Shown here in pieces: positions 27,657-37,181 of a DNA stretch of 64,000 bases. The DNA lies in contig SUZG01000002.1 in the NCBI GenBank assembly GCA_015060015.1, forward strand, positions 119,726 through 183,725. Reading direction: 5' to 3'. The DNA is from Rikenellaceae bacterium. GTDB lineage: Bacteria > Bacteroidota > Bacteroidia > Bacteroidales > Rikenellaceae. The notes below the pieces were generated by a model. That model made no database searches, was not told where the DNA came from, and was given only the letters and a program-made list of their open reading frames with translations. The position numbers were made by a program, and so were the translations under genes. How positions within the stretch are numbered: the first letter of the stretch is position 1; every line of letters starts with the position of its first letter.

Positions 27657-28261
27657 AGCATAGACCCCTCCGCAGCCTGTTGTTGACGTGTTTTAACAAT
27701 CTTCTGTGCCGACTTTGAGAGATTCTCCTCGTCCTCCATAAATCGCTTAATCTTACGAATGGCATCCTCGTAACCGGGGATTTGCACCTTCTCGTAGAGG
27801 TTTACCTTCTGTGTGGTCTTGCGGCGTGCATAGTCCAGCAACTCCATCTTGCGGTTATAAACCTCGTACTCGATTCCCAGCTTCGCCAATCGTTTCAGCA
27901 AATCTATGCCGTCGGCATACCACACCGGCGATGAAAAGAGGTCGTACTCCTTCTCCTCGAAGCGTACATCCTCCAACAACGGGGTGCGTACACCCGCAAT
28001 CTTCTGCTGCGAGAGCTCCACATCGGCAACTCGCAGGAGTGTCGTGTCGAACTCACCCCACAGAGCCACCATATAGTCGTACTCGGCTGCCAGAGCATCC
28101 AGACGACGACGGTAATCGCGGGCGGTATCCTTCGCCTTCTTAACCTCGGAACGCAGTGCCGACTCCTTACTCTTGATGGTAGGGAGAGCCGTCTGACGCA
28201 TCTTCAACTGCTTACCGAGCTCGCCAAGCGAAGTCTTATTATACTGAAATTTAATAGCCAT
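27653..28261 (-). CDS. ntpD: V-type ATPase subunit D (central rotor)
   Basis: A 202-residue, almost wholly helical protein forming the antiparallel coiled coil of the central stalk. It starts with FQYNKTSLGELGKQLKMR and ends with a helix containing YEDAIRKIKRFMEDEE, as in bacterial V-type subunit D. It is 7 bp after subunit B and overlaps subunit I by 4 bp. No gene for the partner subunit F is found in the operon. Confidence 0.9.
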   Translation of the reverse strand: MAIKFQYNKTSLGELGKQLKMRQTALPTIKSKESALRSEVKKAKDTARDYRRRLDALAAEYDYMVALWGEFDTTLLRVADVELSQQKIAGVRTPLLEDVRFEEKEYDLFSSPVWYADGIDLLKRLAKLGIEYEVYNRKMELLDYARRKTTQKVNLYEKVQIPGYEDAIRKIKRFMEDEENLSKSAQKIVKTRQQQAAEGSML

Positions 28262-28268
28262 AACTTAA

Positions 28269-29588
28269 TTATGCTTTCCAATACTTTTCGATAAGTTCTG
28301 CCTTGATTGCAACCTCCTCCTTTGAGAAGTACTCGGCAAAGAGCTCCCACGCTGTATCAAGCATCTGCTCAATCTCGATATTTACATCGATAGCCAGCAA
28401 CTTCTCTGAGTAGTCGTGTGCAAACTTCAATGCTCGTTCGTCGTAATCAGACAAATCGAAACCGTTCTCCAACTTGGTCTTTGCGTTAGCGGCATCAGCA
28501 TACAGACGCACGCAGGCGTTCATAACCTGTGGGTGGTCCTCACGAGTCTTCTTACCGATTACGAGCTGCTTCAAACGAGACAACGAACGGAAGGGATCGA
28601 CGATAACCTTACCTGTATCAGAGTCGTTACGAAGGAAGAGCTGACCCTCGGTAATATAACCCGTGTTATCGGGGATAGCGTGAGTAATATCACCACCAGA
28701 AAGAGTTGTAACGGCGATAATAGTGATAGAACCGCCATTAGGCAACTGAACGGCCTTCTCGTAGATCTTTGCCAAGTCCGAATAGAGTGAACCCGGCATA
28801 GAGTCCTTCGAAGGAATCTGGTCCATACGGTTAGACACGATAGCAAGTGCATCGGCGTACAGGGTCATATCGGTCAAAAGCACCAACACCTTCTCGCCCT
28901 TATCTACTGCGAAGTACTCGGCAGCAGTCAATGCCATATCGGGAACCAACAGACGTTCAACGGGAGGATTCTCCGTAGTATTTACGAACGATACGATACG
29001 GTCCAACGCACCGGCGTTCTCAAATACCTGCTTAAAGTAGAGGAAGTCGTCGTTGGTAAGACCCATACCACCCAGGATAATCTTGTCAGCCTTGGCACGC
29101 AATGCCACATTCGCCATAACGGCGTTGTAAGGCTGATCGGGGTCGGCGAAGAAGGGAATCTTCTGACCTGACACGATGGTATTGTTAAGGTCGATACCTG
29201 CGATACCCGTAGCAATAAGCTCCGAAGGCTGAATACGGCGGAAGGGGTTCACTGTCGGACCACCAATCTCGCGTGCCTCACCCTCGATAGGCTCACCGCC
29301 CTCCAAGGGCTCACCATAGGCGTTGAAGAAACGACCTGCCAAATTATCCGAAACACGCAACTTGGGCGCTTCGCCGTGGAATACTACCTCTGAGTCGGTA
29401 GCCAGGCCCTCGGTACCTGCAAACACCTGCAAGGTAACATTCTCGCCCATAATCTTCACCACCTGTGCCAGCTTACCGCCTACGGTAGCCAACTCGTCGT
29501 TACCTACGCCCGTAGCACGAAGCGTAATGGTAGCCTTGGTGATGTTATCAATCTTTGTATATACTTTCTGAAATGCTCTTGTTGTCAT
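28269..29588 (-). CDS. ntpB: V-type ATPase subunit B (non-catalytic)
   Basis: A 439-residue regulatory/non-catalytic subunit alternating with A in the head. It lacks a Walker A sequence but keeps the family stretches GQKIPFFADPDQPYNAVMAN, LLTDMTLYADALAIVSNRMDQIP and PDNTGYITEGQLFLR. It lies 7 bp after subunit A. Its length is slightly below the 460 residues common in archaea. Confidence 0.95.
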   Translation of the reverse strand: MTTRAFQKVYTKIDNITKATITLRATGVGNDELATVGGKLAQVVKIMGENVTLQVFAGTEGLATDSEVVFHGEAPKLRVSDNLAGRFFNAYGEPLEGGEPIEGEAREIGGPTVNPFRRIQPSELIATGIAGIDLNNTIVSGQKIPFFADPDQPYNAVMANVALRAKADKIILGGMGLTNDDFLYFKQVFENAGALDRIVSFVNTTENPPVERLLVPDMALTAAEYFAVDKGEKVLVLLTDMTLYADALAIVSNRMDQIPSKDSMPGSLYSDLAKIYEKAVQLPNGGSITIIAVTTLSGGDITHAIPDNTGYITEGQLFLRNDSDTGKVIVDPFRSLSRLKQLVIGKKTREDHPQVMNACVRLYADAANAKTKLENGFDLSDYDERALKFAHDYSEKLLAIDVNIEIEQMLDTAWELFAEYFSKEEVAIKAELIEKYWKA

Positions 29589-29595
29589 TGCTGCC

Positions 29596-31353
29596 CTATT
29601 TTGAGAGTTGATTATTTACTGTCTCCTCGATTTGACGCTTATAATCGAAGAACTTTTCACTCTGCCACTCCGAATAGTTCATCTGGCGGAAGAGGTTGAT
29701 AAGGCCCTTGAAGAACTTTGAACAAGACTCGAAATCTGCGAAATCGAATGACTTGTGGCATACATCAAGAACCATCTCATACATCATCTTCTGACGTTCG
29801 ATGGGACAGTTAGCGTCGATATCATCAAATGCATCCTGCTGCAAAATCACGAAGTCGATAAGCTCCGACTTCCAGAAACGTTCGTGGTATGCTACGGGTA
29901 CACCGTCATCACCCAAGATGTTAATCTGGTCGTTAGCCTCCTTACCACGCTGTACGATGGTCTTACCCTCGTAAACCTCCGATACCCAGTTCTTGCCGAT
30001 GTGACCGTCAAGATACTCGGCAACCTCGGGATACTCAAGATACTTTGAGTAAGAGTCCAGCGGGTCGATAGCGGGATAACGCTTCGAGTCGGCACGGCCC
30101 TGTGACAAAGCGTAGAAACAACGTGCAGCCTTCTTTGTTGACTCGGTTACGGGCTCCTTCAAGTTACCACCCGCAGGTGACACAGTACCGAGGAATGTTA
30201 CAGAACCTGTCTGTCCATTGTTCAACTTAACCAGACCGGCACGAGCATAGAAGTTAGAGATAACAGCCGACAAGTCCATAGGGAAGGCGTCCTGACCGGG
30301 CAACTCCTCCAAACGGTTTGACATCTCACGCAAAGCCTGTGCCCAACGAGATGTAGAGTCAGCCATAACCAATACCTTCAAGCCCATAGCACGGTAGTAC
30401 TCACCGATAGTCATACCTGTATAAACCGATGCCTCACGAGCCGCAACGGGCATATTTGAAGTGTTACAGATGATGATTGTACGTTCCATCAACTTATGAC
30501 CTGTACGAGAGTCGATCAATTCGGGGAACTCGGCGAAGATCTCCACAACCTCATTTGCACGTTCACCGCAAGCAACGATGATGATTACATCGGCATCGGC
30601 CTGCTTTGAGATAGCGTGCTGAAGCACGGTCTTACCGGCACCGAAGGGACCGGGGATAAAACCTGTACCACCCTCTGCCAGGGGGTTGAATGTATCGATA
30701 GCACGAACACCGGTCTCCATCACGCGTGAAGGACGGGGCTTCTCGGTATAGCAACGCACAGCCTGCTTAACGGGCCACTTCTGAACCATTGTGATATTAT
30801 ACTCGTTGCCATCCTTGTCTGTTACGACAGCGATAGTATCGGTAACCTTGTACTCGCCGGCCTTAACTACACTCTTAACAGTGTATGAGCCCTGCATAAT
30901 GAAGGGAACCATAATCTTGTGGTCAACCCACTGCTCCTTAACCTGACCCAACCAGTCACCTGCGGTAACCTTGTCGCCGGCCTTTGCCAAAGGAGAGAAC
31001 TCCCACTTCTTCTCAAAATCGATTGGCTCGGTGATAGAACCACGATTGATGAACAAGCCGTCCATCTTCTCCAAGTCGTTCTGCAAACCATCGTAGTTAC
31101 GCGACAGAAGGCCCGGTGCCAATGTTGCCTCCAACATATGGCCCTCAAACTCCACCTTGTCGCCAATCTTCAAGCCACGGGTACTGTCGTACACCTGCAC
31201 ATAGGCATCATCGCCTATGACCTTGATGACCTCGGCCATCATTCGGGTCTCACCGCAATAGACATAACATATCTCGTTCTGTCCCACCGCACCGTCAGCC
31301 TTGACAATCACGATGTTTGAGATGATACCGTTTACACGTCCTAAAGTTTTCAT
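29596..31353 (-). CDS. ntpA: V-type ATPase subunit A (catalytic)
   Basis: A 585-residue catalytic subunit. The P-loop GPFGAGKT is at residues 235-242, and the long bulge insertion typical of V/A-type A subunits lies before it (about 110-190). IVACGERANEVVE and ADSTSRWAQALREMSNRLEE follow. It hydrolyses or makes ATP at the head of the complex. It is 18 bp after the DUF2764 gene. Confidence 0.96.
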   Translation of the reverse strand: MKTLGRVNGIISNIVIVKADGAVGQNEICYVYCGETRMMAEVIKVIGDDAYVQVYDSTRGLKIGDKVEFEGHMLEATLAPGLLSRNYDGLQNDLEKMDGLFINRGSITEPIDFEKKWEFSPLAKAGDKVTAGDWLGQVKEQWVDHKIMVPFIMQGSYTVKSVVKAGEYKVTDTIAVVTDKDGNEYNITMVQKWPVKQAVRCYTEKPRPSRVMETGVRAIDTFNPLAEGGTGFIPGPFGAGKTVLQHAISKQADADVIIIVACGERANEVVEIFAEFPELIDSRTGHKLMERTIIICNTSNMPVAAREASVYTGMTIGEYYRAMGLKVLVMADSTSRWAQALREMSNRLEELPGQDAFPMDLSAVISNFYARAGLVKLNNGQTGSVTFLGTVSPAGGNLKEPVTESTKKAARCFYALSQGRADSKRYPAIDPLDSYSKYLEYPEVAEYLDGHIGKNWVSEVYEGKTIVQRGKEANDQINILGDDGVPVAYHERFWKSELIDFVILQQDAFDDIDANCPIERQKMMYEMVLDVCHKSFDFADFESCSKFFKGLINLFRQMNYSEWQSEKFFDYKRQIEETVNNQLSK

Positions 31354-31371
31354 TTATCTTGTTTTTATTGT

Positions 31372-32205
31372 TTATTTTACCAATTCTTTGCCGTCGAGTT
31401 CAGCCATAATACGTTCAAACATCTCGCGACCACGCTTCGGAGAGAGCAATGCCCAGCGAGCCACGATATTAATCTTGGCCAGATACGACAATATAGCGTT
31501 GATATTGAAGTAGTCAAAACCGGCCAACTCACTCGCCTGCTCCCAGCGGATAAGGTCAATCTTATGCTCCTTCTCCACGAGGTTCTGCTCATCGTTTACC
31601 GCAGAGATTACGGCATCGATATAAGCAACCTCGCCACGCAAACCAAAATCAGCCGCCGACGAACGCTGCAACTGGTCGGTAACATCGCCACCACCAATCG
31701 TAGCACTCTCAATAGAACGACCCGCTGCACGAGCAACAGCCGCAGCCGACACGTTACGCAACGTACGGTCAAACTCCGACCACTCACGCAAGAAGCGGCA
31801 ATCAGACTTTGCACACTCCTCATAATAAGCCGTCAGCAAGGCCTTCTCAAAGCTGCGTGTCATATCCAGACCCTCGGCATCCTCGCCCTCCGGCTCCGCA
31901 TAGGCACGCACCACGCGAGCCATAGCTGCGGGAAGAGACTTTGGAGATGAAAGTTCGTCAGCCAACTCATCGCGGGCGATATTACCCAACGGATTGTAGG
32001 CTGTACGACCTGCACGCAACGCAATGATATTCTCACAATCGTAGTAACCATACATAAGGCGTACAGCGGCAGCATCGCCAGCCGAGAGATCTTCCAAAAT
32101 CTCGGCAACAATCTCCCTTGCATCGAAGCCCTTGGTATCGGCATCGAGGGTGTACTCCTTTAATCCGGCTACTAACGAATAGTAATTTTTCTTAAACATA
32201 ATCAT
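31372..32205 (-). CDS. DUF2764 protein of the V-ATPase operon
   Basis: A 277-residue helical protein starting FKKNYYSLVAGLKEYTLDADTK, which I recognise as the DUF2764 family found between subunits E and A in Bacteroidota (and similar slots in spirochaetes and chlamydiae). It occupies the place where archaeal operons carry subunit C, the socket between rotor ring and central stalk. That function is inferred from position, size and helical content. The first two codons read Met-Ile-Met, so the start could also be 32199. The charged C terminus is typical of a stalk protein. Confidence 0.8.
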   Translation of the reverse strand: MIMFKKNYYSLVAGLKEYTLDADTKGFDAREIVAEILEDLSAGDAAAVRLMYGYYDCENIIALRAGRTAYNPLGNIARDELADELSSPKSLPAAMARVVRAYAEPEGEDAEGLDMTRSFEKALLTAYYEECAKSDCRFLREWSEFDRTLRNVSAAAVARAAGRSIESATIGGGDVTDQLQRSSAADFGLRGEVAYIDAVISAVNDEQNLVEKEHKIDLIRWEQASELAGFDYFNINAILSYLAKINIVARWALLSPKRGREMFERIMAELDGKELVK

Positions 32206-32211
32206 CTATGC

Positions 32212-32817
32212 TTAAAAGAGAAGTTTAGCAACCTTCTCACGCAGATAACCACTCAACAAAGCCTCAAAAGCCTCATCAGAGAATGAGATGTAGTAACCAC
32301 CCTGCTTCTCACCAACCTTGAAGCCACTCTTTACGTCAGCAGCAAAGCCCAGCTCAACACCCTCGGCGAGCAATGACTTGGCAACAGCCTCAAACGACTT
32401 GTCCAACTCTGCCTTCTTTGCCTCGGGGAGCAATGCTGTGAGCTCTACCTTGGCACCGTTGTTCCAGTTCTTGGCAACAGCCAACAACATATCCTTGATG
32501 AACGCTGCATCAAGATTTGCACTCTTAACGCCTGCTGCGGTAGCCTTCGCTACGATAAGGCTCTCGATCTCGGCCTTAATCTTGGCAACAGCCTGCTTAC
32601 CTGCCAATGAAATCTCGGTCATGGCATTCTTCTCAACATCGGCAGCCTTATCCTCGGCCTCGGCGATGATTTTAGCGGCACGAGCCTCTGCCTCCGCCAC
32701 AATTTTCTGTGCTTCGTTCTTGGCCGCGGCAACAAGATTGTCAGCCTCGGCACGACCCTTTTCCAAACCCTCCTGATAGAGTTTGTCGGTCAATTGCTGA
32801 AGTTTTGTGTTTTCCAT
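32212..32817 (-). CDS. ntpE: V-type ATPase subunit E (peripheral stalk)
   Basis: A 201-residue subunit. The long N-terminal helix is rich in Ala/Lys/Glu (residues about 15-75, including AKNEAQKIVAEAEARAAK), followed by a C-terminal globular domain that binds the head. It is the first gene of the operon, with a perfect promoter about 100 bp upstream. Subunit G/H, the usual helical partner of E, is not seen anywhere in the operon. Confidence 0.88.
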   Translation of the reverse strand: MENTKLQQLTDKLYQEGLEKGRAEADNLVAAAKNEAQKIVAEAEARAAKIIAEAEDKAADVEKNAMTEISLAGKQAVAKIKAEIESLIVAKATAAGVKSANLDAAFIKDMLLAVAKNWNNGAKVELTALLPEAKKAELDKSFEAVAKSLLAEGVELGFAADVKSGFKVGEKQGGYYISFSDEAFEALLSGYLREKVAKLLF

Positions 32818-32915
32818 AATCTTATATTTGTTTGTTAATTGTTTATTTCGAAATCAATGATAATCCCAATAGTGTTTTTCGTCCAGCCTTATACACTATA
32901 TATAAAAAAGCGTCG

Positions 32916-32946
32916 CAAAGTTACTCAAATAATCGGCTTTGCCAAA
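32916..32946 (-). promoter_or_regulatory. Promoter of the V-ATPase operon
   Basis: On the minus strand, TTTG (32943-32946), a 19-bp spacer and TAACTTTG (32916-32923) form a complete Bacteroidota promoter. The leader would be about 90 nt. The rest of the 32818-33172 gap is AT-rich and contains only the DUF4301 terminator. Confidence 0.8.
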
Positions 32947-33111
32947 ATTAATTAGTACTTTTTCTCAAACAAAAATTTCACACTATCCACATTCCCCGAA
33001 AAACGGGACAAAATTCCACATTTTCGCCAGTCACAACTCATTAACGCACAACTGTTTCAGCACAATTTACGATAAAAATAGTCCAAGAAAAACAATTTCG
33101 CCTTACGACAT

Positions 33112-33150
33112 AAAAAAAAGTGGGAACGCCACAGATTCTGGCACTCCCAC
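33112..33150 (-). terminator. Terminator of the DUF4301 gene
   Basis: On the minus strand, GTGGGAGTGCCA pairs with TGGCGTTCCCAC (one mismatched pair) and is followed by eight T residues. It is 23 bp after the stop codon. Confidence 0.9.
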
Positions 33151-33172
33151 ATGATTAATATTCAGAGAGAAA

Positions 33173-34612
33173 CTACTCCGGCTGATGCTCCGGTCGCAAC
33201 AAATCAAGTACAACCTTCACGGGCGAGAATGTAGTAATCGGCACCTCAACAAGGATGGTATTCCAATTGGCCATAGCTCCATTCCAAAGGCCCGGCAACT
33301 CCTGTGCCCGCAACTCGCGGCCACCGCTTGACTTTGACGAGATAAAGCCCGTAGAGGGGTCGGTATATTTAGTCAAATCGAACTTACTGCCGTCGTATCG
33401 TTTCACGCCACACACCAAATCCACCGGATTGAAATGCGTTGCAGAGCTCATCAAGTGCATATTTTCGGGAGCAATCTGACTCGACTCGGCAATCTGCAAC
33501 GACTCTGTTCCGTCAGCCGCCGCGACCCAGAACGGGCCACCCCCCGGCTCGCCCTGATTAAGCACGACGCCACATACGCGGATAGGTCTGTCGAGCAGGT
33601 ATCGCAATGTATTCACATCCCAATCCTGAGGCAATTTTACAGACAGCTTCTCCTCCACGAACTTTGCAATAGACTCAACATCGGCAACACCCTGCTCTAT
33701 CGCCTTCAAGTAGGCAAAAATCTGCTCCTGCAACTCCAACAGGACTCCGGCCAACGCCTTTTTGTATCTTATCGTATCGTCACGGCGAGCATCGGTAGTT
33801 ACATTATCAATATTCTTGACAAAAATCACATCGGCCTCAATATCGTTAAGATTTTCTATCAAGGCACCGTGTCCCGCAGGGCGGAACAACAGACGGCCAT
33901 CATCAGTGCGGAATGGCGTATTATCGGGGTTTACCGCGATGGTATCGGTAGAGGGTTTCTGCACCGAGAATGACACATTATACTTCACGCCAAACTGCTC
34001 CTCATAGAAAGGTTGAGTCGCACCCAAAACATCCCAGAAGCCGCCCATATGCTCCTCTGAAACAGTGAAATGAATATAAACCTCATCGCCTGAACGGGCA
34101 TATGCAGCACCCTCAACCATATGCTCCTCGACAGCTTTGCGATTGCCGTCGGCGTAGGCGTGGAACGTAACCAGGCCCTTCGGCTTTGAGCCATAGGCCA
34201 AGCCGTGCTTTACGATAGCAGAAACGACATCCTCATCGGTAGATTTCTCATTTACAAAATGCTCCAACTCTGGCCAAAATGCGAATTTCTTAATATTGGC
34301 AAGCAATGTATCGATTCCCTTACCGCGACGACCCTCATTCACGAACTCGAACAGCTCCTTGAACATACGCGTTGCCGCACCCGATGCAGGCACGAACTTG
34401 ACAACTCGCAACGCTGCCGACTCCACATCATAGCGAGCCGTAGCACGAGCTATATCCTCGCCACCCAAAACTCGTACGCCATCGCCCGCCGAAGCTGCTC
34501 TGACGACATTCAGGAAGGGGAACCCCTTGACGAAATTATCTATCTGTCGCTGCACAATCTCCTCCGTAAGTCCCTGTTGTGCAATCTGCTGTAAATCTTT
34601 TTTGTCAAACAT
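33173..34612 (-). CDS. DUF4301 family protein
   Basis: A 479-residue cytosolic protein of the DUF4301 family, common in Bacteroidota and without an assigned reaction. Visible features are KFVPASGAATRMFKELFEF (about residues 72-90) and PAGHGALIENLNDIEADVIFVKNIDNV in the middle. The glycine/arginine-rich PASGAATRMFK resembles nucleotide-binding loops of sugar-nucleotidyltransferase folds, and a nucleotidyltransferase-like role is only a guess. It has its own terminator and is divergent from murB. Confidence 0.75.
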   Translation of the reverse strand: MFDKKDLQQIAQQGLTEEIVQRQIDNFVKGFPFLNVVRAASAGDGVRVLGGEDIARATARYDVESAALRVVKFVPASGAATRMFKELFEFVNEGRRGKGIDTLLANIKKFAFWPELEHFVNEKSTDEDVVSAIVKHGLAYGSKPKGLVTFHAYADGNRKAVEEHMVEGAAYARSGDEVYIHFTVSEEHMGGFWDVLGATQPFYEEQFGVKYNVSFSVQKPSTDTIAVNPDNTPFRTDDGRLLFRPAGHGALIENLNDIEADVIFVKNIDNVTTDARRDDTIRYKKALAGVLLELQEQIFAYLKAIEQGVADVESIAKFVEEKLSVKLPQDWDVNTLRYLLDRPIRVCGVVLNQGEPGGGPFWVAAADGTESLQIAESSQIAPENMHLMSSATHFNPVDLVCGVKRYDGSKFDLTKYTDPSTGFISSKSSGGRELRAQELPGLWNGAMANWNTILVEVPITTFSPVKVVLDLLRPEHQPE

Positions 34613-34704
34613 AATCTTCTGAAAATTATCTTTACTAACCTAACTTGCAATACGCTTTACAAGCATTACTTGTAAAAACCACACAAAATTACGAAAATAT
34701 TTTC

Positions 34705-34712
34705 TAACTTTG
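34705..34712 (+). promoter_or_regulatory. -7 promoter box of the murB-tilS run
   Basis: TAACTTTG fits the -7 consensus; no good TTTG lies at the usual distance. Transcription would start near 34719, upstream of both possible murB start codons. Confidence 0.5.
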
Positions 34713-34795
34713 TGGCTGTATGTACACAAAATTGATTGCAATGCGGTACTTTTTCGATAGAGTCGATGCAATATTGGTGCAAAACACATTCAGAG

Positions 34796-35806
34796 ATGAT
34801 TAGACATTTTACGGAACATCCTTTGGCAGAGATGAACAGTTTTCATGTAAGAGAGCACTCTGCCCATATAATCGAGTTTGACCAGCCGTCAGACCTTGAC
34901 ACCATCTTTACGGAGGGCAAGGCTCCCGATAAGTGGTTTGTTCTGGGAGGTGGCAACAACATACTCTTCACGACCCGCTACGATGGCGTGTTGATTCACC
35001 CTGTGGGCAAGAATCTGACCATCATAGCAGAGGACGAGCAGACTCTCTCACTGAAAGCCGATGCCGGTATTGAGTGGGATGATATGGTTGCGTGGTGCGT
35101 CGAGAGAGGTTTATGGGGAGCAGAGAATCTGTCGCTTATCCCCGGCACGATAGGAGCCTCACCCGTGCAGAATATCGGGGCATACGGTGCCGAGGCGAAA
35201 GATATTATTACGCGTGTCAATTACTTCAACACTGCCGAGAGAAAGCACCTCACGCTATCAAAGGAGGAGTGTCATTTCGGTTACCGCGAGAGTATTTTCA
35301 AGCACGATTTGCGTGGCAAGGCAATTATCACATCCGTAGAGTTTACTCTCCACAAAGAGGCTCGCCCAAATTTAGGCTATGGCGATTTGCAGCGGGAGGT
35401 GGAGGCTCGCGGCGGGGCTACACTCGCCAATATTCGCGATGCAGTGTGTGCCATACGCCGTAGCAAGTTACCCGACACCACAGAGATAGGCAATGCCGGC
35501 AGTTTCTTTAAGAACCCCATTGTGGATGTCGCCACTGCCGAAGAGCTATTATCCCGATACGAGAATATGCCCACCTACCCTGCCGCCGACGGATGTCGCA
35601 AGATTGCAGCAGGCTGGCTTATCGACCAAGCGGGGATGAAGGGATACAGAAAAGGCAATGTCGGCGTTCACGACCGCCAGGCATTGGTGCTTGTCAATTT
35701 CGGAGGAGCCACCGGCAACGAAGTGATTGCCTTGGCACAGGAGGTACAGCGTGCCGTGTACGAAAAATTCGGCATCAGGATAGAGCCGGAGGTCAATATT
35801 TTATAA
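34796..35806 (+). CDS. murB: UDP-N-acetylenolpyruvoylglucosamine reductase
   Basis: A 336-residue FAD enzyme that reduces UDP-GlcNAc-enolpyruvate to UDP-MurNAc for peptidoglycan. The FAD-binding domain has WFVLGGGNNILF and LIPGTIGASPVQNIGAYGAE, and the catalytic serine lies in NAGSFFKNP. I choose the ATG at 34796 (MIRHFTEHPLAEMNSFHV), since family members begin close to this point. An earlier in-frame ATG at 34736 would add 20 residues. This is the type I, E. coli-like form, with the extra C-terminal domain. It is followed after 14 bp by tilS. Confidence 0.95.
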   Translation: MIRHFTEHPLAEMNSFHVREHSAHIIEFDQPSDLDTIFTEGKAPDKWFVLGGGNNILFTTRYDGVLIHPVGKNLTIIAEDEQTLSLKADAGIEWDDMVAWCVERGLWGAENLSLIPGTIGASPVQNIGAYGAEAKDIITRVNYFNTAERKHLTLSKEECHFGYRESIFKHDLRGKAIITSVEFTLHKEARPNLGYGDLQREVEARGGATLANIRDAVCAIRRSKLPDTTEIGNAGSFFKNPIVDVATAEELLSRYENMPTYPAADGCRKIAAGWLIDQAGMKGYRKGNVGVHDRQALVLVNFGGATGNEVIALAQEVQRAVYEKFGIRIEPEVNIL

Positions 35807-35820
35807 AAAACGACAGAGAG

Positions 35821-37164
35821 ATGTTGGAAGAGAGATTTCAAGAATATGTCATGCAACACAACCTCTTTACCAAGCAAGACAAGATTTTGCTTACGGTATC
35901 GGGAGGTGTGGACTCTATGGTCCTGATGTCGTTGTGTGTCAATAGCGGCTATACTGTCGGCATAGCACACTGCAATTTCTCCCTGCGAGGAGAAGAGAGT
36001 GATGAAGATGAGATAATGGTGCAGGAGAAGGCTCGTCGCTACGGCATAGTGTGCTACAACAAGCGTTTCGACACCACTAGCGAGATGGAACGTACGGGCG
36101 AGAGTATGGAGATGGCGGCACGACGCCTGCGTTATGAGTGGTTTCATCAGTTGTGCGAGGAGCATGGTTACACGGTAATCGCCATTGCTCACCATATGGA
36201 CGACTCCATAGAGACATTCTTTATCAACATGTTGCGAGGCACCGGATTGCGAGGCTTGACGGGCATCAGCAAGCAGGTAGGCCGTATCGTTCGCCCATTG
36301 ATGTTCGCCACACGCAAGGAGATTTTGGAGTATGCACACTCGAAGCATATACAATTTCGTGAGGACTCATCCAATCTATCGACCAAATATCTGCGAAACA
36401 AGATTCGTCTGGGCATCATACCCCGTATGCGGGAGATTATGCCCCGTTTTTCGTTCCTGATGCACCGCAACATCGAACGACTGACCGAGGCTCAGCAATT
36501 CATAGATGGTGCTATCGACAATATTTTCGACGAGATAGCCGAGACCAATGGAGATATCTGCACGATTCACATCAATAAGATTGCCAACTTCGCATCTCGC
36601 AAGTTCGTCATCTATGAGATACTTAACTCCCGTTTCGGATTCAAGGGTGATACGGTCGATAATCTATACAAGTCACTGAATGCAGGCAGTGTGGGCAAGC
36701 GATTCTACTCGCGTTACTTTGTTGCCTACATCGACAGAGATAATATCGTCGTTACTCCTATTGAGGAGAATGACCTTTGCGAGATAACCATCAACTACGG
36801 CCAACACAGGGCCTATTGCGGGGCTTCGGTGTTGTACTTCGACATTTGCGATGCCGACAGTCTTGACACCTATCACGTGCCGGAGAATGTTGCTTTGCTG
36901 GATATTTCAAAGCTCACATTCCCACTCACGCTGCGTCGCTGGCAGGAGGGCGACACCTTTATACCATTCGGAATGACAGGTCGCAAGAAGGTCAGCGACT
37001 ATCTTATCGACCGCAAGGTGTCGATGGCCGAGAAGAGCCGACAATTTGTCATGATTTCGGGCGGCGAGATAGCGTGGGTTGTTGGACGACGCACGGGCGA
37101 TGACTTCCGTCTGACAGACAACACCGACAAGGTTTTGCGTATTGCTTGTGAAAAATTGTATTAA
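35821..37164 (+). CDS. tilS: tRNA(Ile)-lysidine synthase
   Basis: A 447-residue PP-loop ATPase that converts C34 of tRNA-Ile(CAU) to lysidine, so that AUA is read as isoleucine. The PP-loop SGGVDS is at residues 27-32, followed by GIAHCNFSLRGEES and AIAHHMDDSIETFFINMLRG. The C-terminal TilS domain is present (RRWQEGDTFIPFGMTGRKK). The ATG at 35821 follows murB by 14 bp; the frame continues upstream but overlaps murB. Confidence 0.94.
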   Translation: MLEERFQEYVMQHNLFTKQDKILLTVSGGVDSMVLMSLCVNSGYTVGIAHCNFSLRGEESDEDEIMVQEKARRYGIVCYNKRFDTTSEMERTGESMEMAARRLRYEWFHQLCEEHGYTVIAIAHHMDDSIETFFINMLRGTGLRGLTGISKQVGRIVRPLMFATRKEILEYAHSKHIQFREDSSNLSTKYLRNKIRLGIIPRMREIMPRFSFLMHRNIERLTEAQQFIDGAIDNIFDEIAETNGDICTIHINKIANFASRKFVIYEILNSRFGFKGDTVDNLYKSLNAGSVGKRFYSRYFVAYIDRDNIVVTPIEENDLCEITINYGQHRAYCGASVLYFDICDADSLDTYHVPENVALLDISKLTFPLTLRRWQEGDTFIPFGMTGRKKVSDYLIDRKVSMAEKSRQFVMISGGEIAWVVGRRTGDDFRLTDNTDKVLRIACEKLY

Positions 37165-37181
37165 CTCATTTTGCATTATAA

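Noticed and set aside
34736..34795. Longer N terminus for MurB
   Set aside because: The extra 20 residues are not like other MurB proteins; the ATG at 34796 gives the family start, though the earlier codon cannot be ruled out.
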